A DNA stretch of 9,195 nucleotides from an uncultured Clostridia bacterium. GTDB taxonomy: Bacteria; Bacillota; Clostridia; Oscillospirales; Ruminococcaceae. Position numbers and translations under genes: made by a program. Every line of letters starts with the position of its first letter. The first letter of the stretch is position 1. The notes beneath the pieces are model-generated. The model had not been told where the DNA came from. It ran no database searches and was given only the letters and a program-made list of their open reading frames with translations. Positions 1-7,500 of the stretch are shown here, one piece after another. Where the stretch lies: contig CAMEQX010000035.1 in the NCBI GenBank assembly GCA_945933905.1, positions 1 through 9,195 on the forward strand, in the 5' to 3' direction.

Positions 1-1
1 A

Positions 2-1474
2 CTCAAAAAGAACAAAAAGTATTACTACAAAACAAACCACTTCGTTTCCACCTCGCAGATGGCTTTCCGTATGAAACGAAACGGCGCGGGACTTGCTTCA
101 ATCTGCGTGCTCGCGTGTATGGCGCTGTTTACGATAATCTCAACCTCGGGGCTTTATTTCGGCTCGGCGCAGATTATGCGGAGAATGTATCCGAGGGATT
201 TGACATTTCAGCTGGTTTCTGATAACCAAGAGATTGTTGATGAGCTTGGAAAAATTATAAACGAAACCGCGCTTGAATATAACGCAAACCCGCATGATTT
301 CGTGACATATCGCTATCTTCACAGTGAATCTAATCAATATCGCGACCAAAAACTGCTGACCGATGAAAATACCGAAGGAATGACGGCAGATGAGTTGACT
401 GAACTTTACAACACTTTGCCGTCAGTGAGTTTTTATCTCATTCCGATTTCCGACTATAACGCGGTTATGGGGACAAATCTCACGGTAAACAAGGGCGAGG
501 CGCTGATTTTGAAGCTGCAAAGCGAGCCGAAGAACGAAACCTATGATGTTATTCCTGTTAGATGGTATGAAAAAATCCAAACCATAGGTGAAAACGGCAA
601 AATAATTTATGAGCAAAATCATTATACCGATTTATTCAAGTGCGTTGGGACGGTTGACGATTTTGTTGTTATGGACGGCGACCACCTGAACGAGCTTGTT
701 TATACCGACGTTAACAATTACCATTACCGTTATGCGTTTATCAATGACGAGGACTTTGAAACACAGTATCAGCGGAAGCTGGAGAACAAATACACATATT
801 ACAGAGTTGGTTCGCGAATTTTCCACAATCTCGATGAGATTGATATGAATAGCTTGGAGCCTGACGAAAAAGTGTTCTACGCGAACGAGCCGACTATGTT
901 CTATTATTTTGGCACGGACCTTGACTGTAATGACCAAACTTTGTTTGATATATCAAGAAGCACTTTTCGCAAGGCACATGGTTTTTTCGATGAACACAAC
1001 GTTGATGAGGTTGACGGGAAGCTCTATCTTGAAGATACCCGTATGATTTACGATTCGGTTAGCGAAACCCGAAGCCATTTCTTCGCGATGTTCAGCGGGC
1101 TGTTCTTCCTCGGCGTGCTGTTCTGTATCGTGTTTGTGCTGGCGGCGGTTATGATTATGTACTACAAGCAGGTCACAGAGGGATTTGAGGACAAATCGCG
1201 GTTTGAAATTCTCCAAAAGGTCGGTATGACAAAAGCCGAAATCCGCTCGTCTATCAACTCGCAGGTGCTCACGCTTTTCTTCACGCCGCTTCTCGCTGCG
1301 GGCGTTCACATCGCGTTTGCGTTCCCGCTGATTGTAAAGCTGCTGATGCTTTTCGGGCAGATGGACGTGGGATTTCTCGCGCTGGTTGCGGTTATTTGCT
1401 TCTTGCTTTACTCCACGGTTTACGTTCTCGCTTACATTCTCACTTCAAAGAGCAATTATCGCATAGTAAGCTGA
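2..1474 (+). CDS. BceB/FtsX-type ABC transporter permease (5' end outside window)
   Basis: This is the C-terminal 490 residues of an integral membrane permease of the kind that, with a BceA-type ATPase, handles cell-wall-active peptide antibiotics or signals their presence to a two-component system. The frame is open to the left edge: codons before the ATG at 59 read a Lys/Tyr-rich loop (KKYYYKTNHFVSTSQM) followed by FRMKRNGAGLASIC, which resembles the cytoplasmic stretch before a middle membrane helix in BceB proteins. The ATG at 59 is therefore internal. Visible segments are one membrane helix at about fragment residues 30-52, an extracellular domain of about 300 residues, and then three C-terminal helices near 360-387, 422-446 and 455-478. 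The cytoplasmic loop YYKQVTEGFEDKSRFEILQKVGMTK is very characteristic of the Bce-type FtsX domain. Family members are about 620-670 residues, so roughly a quarter is missing. The partner ATPase would be expected upstream, outside the window. Its substrate cannot be told from the sequence. Confidence 0.88.
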   Translation, partial: LKKNKKYYYKTNHFVSTSQMAFRMKRNGAGLASICVLACMALFTIISTSGLYFGSAQIMRRMYPRDLTFQLVSDNQEIVDELGKIINETALEYNANPHDFVTYRYLHSESNQYRDQKLLTDENTEGMTADELTELYNTLPSVSFYLIPISDYNAVMGTNLTVNKGEALILKLQSEPKNETYDVIPVRWYEKIQTIGENGKIIYEQNHYTDLFKCVGTVDDFVVMDGDHLNELVYTDVNNYHYRYAFINDEDFETQYQRKLENKYTYYRVGSRIFHNLDEIDMNSLEPDEKVFYANEPTMFYYFGTDLDCNDQTLFDISRSTFRKAHGFFDEHNVDEVDGKLYLEDTRMIYDSVSETRSHFFAMFSGLFFLGVLFCIVFVLAAVMIMYYKQVTEGFEDKSRFEILQKVGMTKAEIRSSINSQVLTLFFTPLLAAGVHIAFAFPLIVKLLMLFGQMDVGFLALVAVICFLLYSTVYVLAYILTSKSNYRIVS

Positions 1475-1488
1475 TTTTCGCAAAATTT

Positions 1489-1517
1489 AAGGGGAGCCGT
1501 CCGCTCCCCTTGTTTTT
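1489..1517. terminator. Intrinsic terminator between permease and pdxT
   Basis: A perfect 9-bp stem AAGGGGAGC / GCTCCCCTT (1489-1497 and 1503-1511) with a 5-nt loop is followed by a short T-run at 1513-1517 on the plus strand. It lies 14 bases after the permease stop codon. On the minus strand the stem starts 4 bases beyond the pdxT stop and is followed by TTAAATTTTG, a weaker U-tract, so it probably ends both convergent units. The plus-strand direction is the better supported. Confidence 0.8.
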
Positions 1518-2073
1518 ATAGCTCAAGAAACATTTGGTGCAGCCGCAAGTCCTCGGTGAGCTCGGGATGAAACGCGAAGCCGAGCTGATTTTTGTACTTG
1601 ACTGCGGTTATTCTGCCGTCGGTGACGTTCAGCACCTCGACTTCATCGCTCAGCACCTTTTCCACAAACGGCGCGCGAATAAATCTCATCGGGAAAGCCT
1701 TGACCTCGCCGATGTCCTGAACCGTGGAAAAGCTCCCGAGCTGGCGCCCGTAGGCGTTTCGGCACACCTCAATCGGCAAAGTCCCGAAAACAGGCTCCTC
1801 GCCGCTTGTGATTTTTTCCGCGAGCAATATAAGTCCCGCGCAGGTTGCCAAAACAGGCGCGCCGCGCTCTATCAGCGCTTTCAGCGGCTCAAGCATATCA
1901 AGCTCTTTTAGCAGTTTTCGCTGAGTTGTGCTTTCGCCGCCAACCAAAATAAGTCTGTCGATATCGGGCGTGATGTCCGCTTTGTTGCGCAGATATTTGT
2001 ACTCAACTCCGAGCTTTTCGAGAGCCTGCGCGTGCTCGATAAACGCGCCCTGTACGGCTAAAATCGCAACCAT
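1516..2073 (-). CDS. pdxT: Pyridoxal 5'-phosphate synthase glutaminase subunit PdxT
   Basis: PdxT hydrolyses glutamine and channels ammonia to PdxS for PLP synthesis by the deoxyxylulose-5-phosphate-independent route in the cytoplasm. The 185-residue product has the normal family length. It starts [14 protein letters not shown], carries the oxyanion-region motif GGESTT at about 45-50, the nucleophile elbow ATCAG with Cys78, and the rest of the triad as His169 and Glu171 in FHPELTED. The MRFIRAP segment at about 129-135 is also typical. The start is set by translational coupling: its ATG overlaps the last base of the pdxS TAA stop (TAATG), and an AGAGGAA ribosome binding site lies inside the end of pdxS. 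It is the distal gene of a two-gene operon. Nothing appears damaged. Confidence 0.97.
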   Translation of the reverse strand: MVAILAVQGAFIEHAQALEKLGVEYKYLRNKADITPDIDRLILVGGESTTQRKLLKELDMLEPLKALIERGAPVLATCAGLILLAEKITSGEEPVFGTLPIEVCRNAYGRQLGSFSTVQDIGEVKAFPMRFIRAPFVEKVLSDEVEVLNVTDGRITAVKYKNQLGFAFHPELTEDLRLHQMFLEL

Positions 2074-2948
2074 TACTTTCCTCTTTCCGCCATCAGCAGA
2101 GCGATTTCCTGCTCGTTTATGCCAACCATCGCTTCACCGAGATTTGCCGAAAGCTCAGCAAGCATTTCGGGCTTGTCGTAGTTTGTGACAGCCTTTACAA
2201 TCGCCTGCGCGCGCTTTTCGGGGTTGCCCGACTTGAAGATACCCGAGCCGACAAACACGCCCTCAGCACCGAGCTGCATCATCAGAGCAGCGTCCGCGGG
2301 GGTTGCCACGCCGCCTGCCGCAAAGTTTACAACGGGCAGCTTCTTGTTGTCGTGAACGAATTTTACGAGGTCATAGGACACCTGAAGGCGCTTTGCTTCC
2401 TCAAACAGCTCGTCCTCACGGCGCGAAGCAAGCTGCGCAATTTCACTCTGAATCATTCTCATATGACGAACCGCCTGTACAACATCGCCGGTGCCGGGCT
2501 CGCCCTTTGTTCTAATCATCGAAGCACCCTCGGAAATTCTGCGGAGAGCCTCGCCGAGATTTTTCGCGCCGCATACAAACGGCACCTTGAACTCGTTTTT
2601 GTTGATATGGTAAACGTCGTCGGCGGGCGAAAGAACCTCGCTCTCGTCGATGTAGTCGATTTCGATTGCCTGCAAAATCTGCGCCTCGGCAAAGTGACCT
2701 ATTCTGCACTTCGCCATAACGGGAATGCTGACAGCTTCCTGAATTCCCCTAATCATCGCGGGGTCGCTCATTCTCGAAACGCCGCCCGCCGCGCGAATAT
2801 CCGCGGGAATTCTCTCCAAAGCCATAACCGCGCAAGCGCCCGCTGCCTCGGCAATTTTCGCCTGTTCGGGCGTGGTTACGTCCATAATTACGCCGCCCTT
2901 GAGCATCTGCGCAAGCTCCTTGTTCAGCTGATAACGATTTTCACTCAT
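2073..2948 (-). CDS. pdxS: Pyridoxal 5'-phosphate synthase lyase subunit PdxS
   Basis: PdxS is the (beta/alpha)8 synthase subunit that condenses ribose 5-phosphate, glyceraldehyde 3-phosphate and PdxT-derived ammonia into PLP, usually as a dodecamer decorated with PdxT. The 291-residue protein is full length. The two lysines that carry intermediates in this family are visible as Lys80 in [10 protein letters not shown] and Lys148 in [10 protein letters not shown]. Asp23 of GVIMDV, the [10 protein letters not shown] segment and the phosphate-binding GGVATPADA and FVGSGIF motifs are also present. The start ATG has a GGAGG ribosome binding site (complement of 2957-2961) at good spacing. The gene is first in the pdxST operon, divergent from the regulator gene at 3194. 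Its predicted leader of about 164 nt is unusually long and contains a large hairpin. Confidence 0.98.
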   Translation of the reverse strand: MSENRYQLNKELAQMLKGGVIMDVTTPEQAKIAEAAGACAVMALERIPADIRAAGGVSRMSDPAMIRGIQEAVSIPVMAKCRIGHFAEAQILQAIEIDYIDESEVLSPADDVYHINKNEFKVPFVCGAKNLGEALRRISEGASMIRTKGEPGTGDVVQAVRHMRMIQSEIAQLASRREDELFEEAKRLQVSYDLVKFVHDNKKLPVVNFAAGGVATPADAALMMQLGAEGVFVGSGIFKSGNPEKRAQAIVKAVTNYDKPEMLAELSANLGEAMVGINEQEIALLMAERGK

Positions 2949-2980
2949 TTTTATTTCCTCCGATACATTATTAAAAAGCC

Positions 2981-2992
2981 AAAATAGTCTGT
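2981..2992 (-). promoter_or_regulatory. Inverted copy of the ACAGACTATTTT motif in pdxST leader
   Basis: The minus strand here reads ACAGACTATTTT, a perfect 12-bp match to the plus strand at 3156-3167. It overlaps the outer end of the long palindrome and lies in the predicted untranslated leader of pdxS, about 33-44 bases before the start codon. It could be a third regulator site or simply the terminal repeat of the palindromic element. The sequence does not decide between them. Confidence 0.45.
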
Positions 2993-3090
2993 CGAGAAGC
3001 CCCCAGATGCGAGGAAACGGCGCTTCGGCTAGGCTTTGTGCCTGCCGAATGTGCCGTTGACGAAGCAGATGGAGGGTTATCGACAGACTA
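2985..3090. repeat. 106-bp imperfect palindrome in the pdxST leader
   Basis: The ends are a perfect 11-bp inverted repeat, TAGTCTGTCGA (2985-2995) and TCGACAGACTA (3080-3090). Pairing continues inward almost in register. CC 3000-3001 pairs with 3074-3075, CCA 3003-3005 with 3070-3072, TGC 3008-3010 with 3065-3067, AACGGC 3016-3021 with 3053-3058, TTCGGC 3024-3029 with 3044-3049 and AGGC 3031-3034 with 3040-3043, leaving a TTTGT loop. Roughly three quarters of arm positions pair. Two readings are possible. One is a small non-autonomous mobile or dispersed palindromic element; TA at each end or AAAA on both flanks could be a target duplication. The other is a structured leader RNA of the pdxST transcript. 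No protein is encoded in it. Confidence 0.8.
3083..3090 (+). promoter_or_regulatory. Candidate PdxR site ACAGACTA, upstream of the pdxR -35
   Basis: This ACAGACTA copy is in the same orientation as that at 3156-3163 and exactly 73 bp from it, about seven helical turns. It ends 7 bp before the pdxR -35 box and lies about 22-29 bases inside the predicted pdxS transcript. It is also the right terminal repeat of the long palindrome, so its role as an operator is an inference. Confidence 0.4.
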
Positions 3091-3097
3091 AAAAGTA

Positions 3098-3126
3098 TTG
3101 ACTTTTCTGTATAAACATAGTATAAT
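3098..3126 (+). promoter_or_regulatory. Sigma-A promoter of pdxR
   Basis: TTGACT (3098-3103) and TATAAT (3121-3126) are separated by 17 bp, close to the vegetative consensus. The predicted start of transcription is near 3133, giving a leader of about 60 nt to the ATG at 3194. Its -10 overlaps the -10 of the opposing pdxS promoter. Confidence 0.85.
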
Positions 3127-3147
3127 CAAGATGTGACCATATTTCAA
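3119..3147 (-). promoter_or_regulatory. Sigma-A promoter of pdxST
   Basis: On the minus strand, TTGAAA (complement of 3142-3147) and TATACT (complement of 3119-3124) are separated by exactly 17 bp. Transcription should start near 3112, so the mRNA would carry about 164 nt before the pdxS ATG, including the whole palindrome. Four bases of the -10 are shared with the -10 of the pdxR promoter, so polymerase is unlikely to occupy both at once. Confidence 0.8.
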
Positions 3148-3155
3148 TACCCAAA

Positions 3156-3167
3156 ACAGACTATTTT
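3156..3167 (+). promoter_or_regulatory. Candidate PdxR operator ACAGACTATTTT
   Basis: This copy sits at about -44 to -55 relative to the predicted pdxS start, just upstream of the pdxS -35, and about +23 to +34 relative to the predicted pdxR start. That position suits a protein that activates pdxST while blocking its own gene, as reported for PdxR regulators in other bacteria. The motif itself is seen; binding by PdxR is inferred from position and repetition. Confidence 0.5.
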
Positions 3168-3193
3168 TATAATACCAGAAAGGCTGATTTTAT

Positions 3194-4504
3194 ATGATAA
3201 CTTATGAGCTGGACAAGTCAAATCCCGAGCCGCTTTACGTTCAGATTTACGAGAAAATCAAGGCTGATATTGAAGCGGGCGCGATAAAAGCCGATGAAAA
3301 GCTGCCGTCAAAGAGAAACTTCGCGCAAAATCTCGGCGTGAGCGTCATAACCGTTGAAAACGCATATAACCAGTTGATTGCGGAAGGTTACATAAGGTCA
3401 GTTGCGCAGAAGGGTTATTACGCCGAGAAGCTCAGCGCGAGTTTTGCCGCAGAAAAAACCGCAGAGCAAAGCCGTTTCACCGGCGTTTCGCAGACAAGCG
3501 GCGATGAAAACAAGCTCTTTCCTTTTACAATCTGGGCTAAGCTGATGCGCGAAGAACTCGCAAACAATCAGACCAGTTTGCTCAAAAAACCGTCCTTTGA
3601 GGGCGTGTATGAGCTGCGCGCCGCGATTTCCCGCCACCTCAAGCAATTCCGCAACATCACCGCCGCCCCCGAGCAAATCATCATCGGCGCGGGCTCGGAG
3701 TACCTGTATATGCTGATGAACATTCTGTTCGGGAACAACTACGTTTTCGCGGTCGAGGAGCCCGGCTACTCGAAAATCGCCGAGATTTACGCGAATTATG
3801 GGTTGAAATGCGAGAGAATTCCCGTGCAGAGCGACGGCATCGACATCGAGTTCCTCAAAAAAATCAAGGCGAACATCATCCACATCTCCCCCTCACACCA
3901 CTTCCCGACAGGCGTGATAACCTCGGTCGGCAAGCGCTACTCGCTGCTGGAATGGGCAAGCGGCTCGCCCGAGCGCTTCATCATCGAGGACGACTATGAC
4001 AGCGAGTTTCGCCTTGCGGGAAAGCCAATCCCTTCGATGTACAGCATTGACGTGATGGACAAGGTCATCTATATGAACACCTTCAGCAAAAGCCTTGCCT
4101 CGTCAATCCGCATAAGCTATATGGTTCTCCCGCCGAAATTCCTCCGCAAATACAAGGAAAAGCTCGGGTTTTGCTCCTGTCCCGTGTCAACCTTTGAGCA
4201 GTACGCGCTTGCTCGTTTTATCGACGAGGGCTACCTTGAAAAACACATCAACCGAATGCGCGTTCACTACAAAAAGTGCCGCTCGGAGCTGTTTTCGCGA
4301 ATGAAGCAGTTCGATATCTTCAAGAATTCCGTCATTTCGGGCGAGGACTCGGGGCTGCACTGTATCGTTGAATTCAAGACAGATTTGTCCGATGAGGACT
4401 TGCTTCGCGAGGTTTTGGCGCTCGGTTTTCGGGCAACGATGATTAAAAATTATTACCACAACTCCGCAAAACAGAATTTCCACACGCTGATTTTTCCTTA
4501 TTAA
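3194..4504 (+). CDS. pdxR: MocR/GntR-family PLP-binding regulator PdxR
   Basis: The 436-residue product has a GntR winged-helix domain at about 1-80 (PLYVQIYEKIKADIEAGAI, LPSKRNFAQNLGVS, then VENAYNQLIAEGYI) joined by a linker to a class I aminotransferase fold from about 107. The PLP site is recognisable: SPSHHFPTG at 232-240, EDDYDSEFR at 265-273, and the Schiff-base lysine as Lys299 in TFSKSLASSIR. MocR proteins use this fold as a sensor rather than an enzyme. A divergent position next to pdxST is the classic PdxR arrangement, so PLP is the likely effector. The start has an AGAAAGG ribosome binding site 10 bases upstream. One oddity is that the protein ends LIFPY at a point where relatives continue for roughly 20 or more residues (NYxxL plus a last helix), so the C-terminus is short. 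A terminator follows at once. The exact operator is inferred. Confidence 0.88.
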   Translation: MITYELDKSNPEPLYVQIYEKIKADIEAGAIKADEKLPSKRNFAQNLGVSVITVENAYNQLIAEGYIRSVAQKGYYAEKLSASFAAEKTAEQSRFTGVSQTSGDENKLFPFTIWAKLMREELANNQTSLLKKPSFEGVYELRAAISRHLKQFRNITAAPEQIIIGAGSEYLYMLMNILFGNNYVFAVEEPGYSKIAEIYANYGLKCERIPVQSDGIDIEFLKKIKANIIHISPSHHFPTGVITSVGKRYSLLEWASGSPERFIIEDDYDSEFRLAGKPIPSMYSIDVMDKVIYMNTFSKSLASSIRISYMVLPPKFLRKYKEKLGFCSCPVSTFEQYALARFIDEGYLEKHINRMRVHYKKCRSELFSRMKQFDIFKNSVISGEDSGLHCIVEFKTDLSDEDLLREVLALGFRATMIKNYYHNSAKQNFHTLIFPY

Positions 4505-4509
4505 AAAAA

Positions 4510-4543
4510 CGTCCGTAACCTTGCGATTACGGACGAATTTTTT
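4510..4543. terminator. Bidirectional terminator between pdxR and the pectate lyase gene
   Basis: A perfect 9-bp stem CGTCCGTAA / TTACGGACG (4510-4518 and 4527-4535) with an 8-nt loop is followed by TTTTTT at 4538-4543. On the other strand it is followed by seven Ts (complement of 4503-4509). It begins 5 bases after the pdxR stop and 6 bases beyond the stop of the convergent pectate lyase gene, so it serves both. Confidence 0.92.
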
Positions 4544-4549
4544 ATCAAA

Positions 4550-7500
4550 TTACGCTCTCTTGCGCTTAGCGATGAGAACCGTTATCGTTACCGAAAGAAG
4601 AACAATCAGAACGATTACGGGGAACTCAACTCCCATGCGGGGATTAGGAAGCGTTTCGTCGGGAATAATCTCGATTTTCGCAACCTTTGTGGTGGTCATT
4701 CTCGCGCCTGCGTTCTTGGGAGCCTTGTCGGTGAGCTCGAGGAAGCCCTGCATATTGATAGAGCCGTCAGCATTGCGCTTTATACCCTTGAACTCAAGCG
4801 ACTTGAACCAATCAGCCGATACCTTAACGTCCTTGGAATTCTTGGAAGCAGAACCGTTCCAGACGTAGTTGGTTTCGCCGCCGTACTTGGTGGTGTCCTG
4901 AGTGCCCTGAGGATCAAGCTTATCAGCTTCGCCGAGTCCGCTCTTGATAGAGCTGTCCTTGAACGAAATCGCACCCTTAGACGAGAAGTCGGTGCTGATA
5001 GTAGCGTTGCCGGTGTAGCAAGCTACGTTGAAGCTCTCGTTGTTGTAAGATGTGCAGTTGATAACATTGATGTCGGGGCAGGAGTTGCAGTCAATACCCT
5101 TTGCCTTGTTGTTGAAGGCAATCGAGTTGATGATTGTGTGACCTGCAGGGAGGTTTTCACCGCCCATCTTGAAGCCGTTACCATTACCTGCGTTTGTGCC
5201 GTCAAGCAGGTAGCCGTTGTTGAACGCTACGCTGTTCTTGATTGTAACAGCTCCGATAGAACCGCTTGACGCTCTCGCGTAGCAGTCCCAACCGTCGTCT
5301 GCGTTGTTGTATGCAACGCAGCCGTCAAATACGTTGTTGTCGCCCGTGGTGAGCTTGCAAGCGAAGCCGTCTGCGTTCTCATAGCCTGTGTCCGCGTTGT
5401 TATAGGAAGAGCAGTTGAGAACGAGGTTGTCGTGCGGCCAAAGCTCTCTCGGGTCGCTTGCGTTGCGGTAAGAGTGGATATAGATACCCGAGTCGCTGTT
5501 CTCGTATGCGTTGATGTCAACGAGAATATTGTTGCTGCCGCAGAGGTGGAAACCGCCGTTGTTGTTGCCGGACTTCGTTACGTCAAAGCCGCTGAAGTAC
5601 CAGTAATTGCCCGCAGCCGTGATACCGTTCACCTGTTTTTGCATATCGAAAACAGGTCTGGTCTTTGCATTCGGGTCGGCAATCATATAGATAAGAGCGT
5701 CCTTCGTGCCGTCAATACCGCGCTCGATAACGAGCTGCTTGTTGAGCTTGTAGGTGCCCTCCATAAGAATAATCTTCTGACCGGGCTGAACAACCTTAAC
5801 CGCCTCGTAAATGCTCAGCGGGTAGTCGGGACCGCCGTTTCCGTATGCGCCGGCATTGGGCGAAACGTAGATGTTGTTCTGATTTGCGAAATAGTCGTCA
5901 TAAGTTACGGTGAACTCAAAATTTACAGGCTTTGTGCTTGCAAGAGCCTTGCCCTCGCCCAAATCCTGCTTCGCGTCGGGAGTGAGCTTAATCGTCAGCT
6001 CGTTTGTGTTTCCGAAAAGGCTGACAGGAATAGACGCGAGAGTATCAGCCTTTACAGTCACGCCTTCAGCCAAAACCTTTCCGCCGTCAAGAACGTCAAC
6101 CTTGCCGTTTACGTTCGGTGTAACAAGCAGATTGTAGCTTGTGGAGTTGGAGAAAGCCGCCGAGGAAATAACGAGATTTGCGTCAATCTTCTCGACAGGT
6201 CTTGCCTCTGCGGGAGCGTCGTCCTTGGGGTCAACCGTCGTGAACTTAACGTTCGAGAAGGTTGCGCGAGCGCGTCTTGCCGCGAAGAAGCCGACATAAA
6301 CGTTTTCCTCATCGAGCCGGTCAAGAGCCTTCGTGTCGTAGAATTTCTGCGTCTTTACAAGGGTGCCGCCGGTTGTGTAATAGGAGAGGAAGTAGCCCGT
6401 GTTGTTTCTCTGAATTTCGAGAATAAAGTCGGTCATCTGCTTGTAGGAAGTGCCGCGGAGCTTTTCGGGATTGGTGCAGTTGCCTATCATATTATAGTCG
6501 CCTGCTGCCGCGCCGTTCTTTGCAAGAGAGAGGTCGAGAGGATACTGACCGTACTCAATCTTGCCCGTGGGCGACTCGTAGATGGAAGCGATGTTTTCCT
6601 TCGTCATTCCGAGCTTTGTGTCAACGCCAAGACCGATGTACATACTGTACTTGTCGCCCGTGCCGTCAAAAACAACGCCGTTGTAGATGTTATCCTTCTT
6701 TGCCGCGTCATATCTGTAAGAAATCAGGGTTGCCGCAGCCATATAAGAGTTCGTCCAGAACACGTTTGAGCTGTTGACCTCGGGAATGCTGTCGAGCGCA
6801 ACAAGACCGAAGCCCTCCTGTCCGTTGGAGAAATCCCAGTTGTCAACGTGAACATTTGCGCGGAGAGTGAAGTTTTTGCTTGTGGGAACAGGCGTGTAAT
6901 AGAACGAAATTCCGTCGTTTGAGGAGGACTGAATTTTGCCCTTGCCGTTCTCGGAGTAAACGGTGACCTTGCCGTCCTCGTTGAGGCTGCCGACATAGCC
7001 GTTGTTCTTGTCATCGGTTGATGTACCGAAGCGAACCCAGCCCCAAGTCTGCTTTGCGTCCTTGGTAACGGTGGTTTCAATCGCTGCGGACTGCGGACCT
7101 TCCTCACTGCCGCGAGTTGCAGCAACGGTGAACTTGCACTTTTCACCAACGGTAAGTCCGTTTACCATATAAGTTGTATCGGTGGTAGAACCAACCTTCA
7201 TTCCGTTGCAGTAAACGTTATAGCCGGTCGCCTCGGTTACGGGGCTCCAGATAACCTCAACCTTGCCGTTACCCTTGCTGGTAGCGGAAGAAATCGCGGA
7301 TTTTCCAAGCGGAAGCGTGAAATCCGTTGAGCTTGAAATGCCGTCCTTGTCCGCATAACCATCGCGCATAAGCACGGGAGCAAAGGTGTATTTGCCGGAA
7401 GCTGCGGGAGAGAACGAAATCGTGTGAACCGTGTCCTCCGCGAGAGACTGCTTGGAGTCAACCTCATTGCCCTTCTCGTCATACATCACAACCTTAACCG

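Noticed and set aside
59..61. ATG as the start of the ABC permease
   Set aside because: The frame stays open to the left edge and the preceding codons read family-like sequence. There is no ribosome binding site before this ATG.
2352..2987. Plus-strand open frame opposite pdxS
   Set aside because: It lies antisense to a full-length, motif-complete pdxS and shows no recognisable protein features.
2949..3193. A small protein gene in the pdxS-pdxR gap
   Set aside because: No start codon with a ribosome binding site opens a meaningful frame; the space is taken up by promoters and the palindrome.
5432..6769. A long plus-strand open frame opposite the pectate lyase gene
   Set aside because: It is antisense to a clear signal-peptide-to-catalytic-domain protein, has no ribosome binding site or recognisable domain, and reads as a shadow of the other strand's codon bias.
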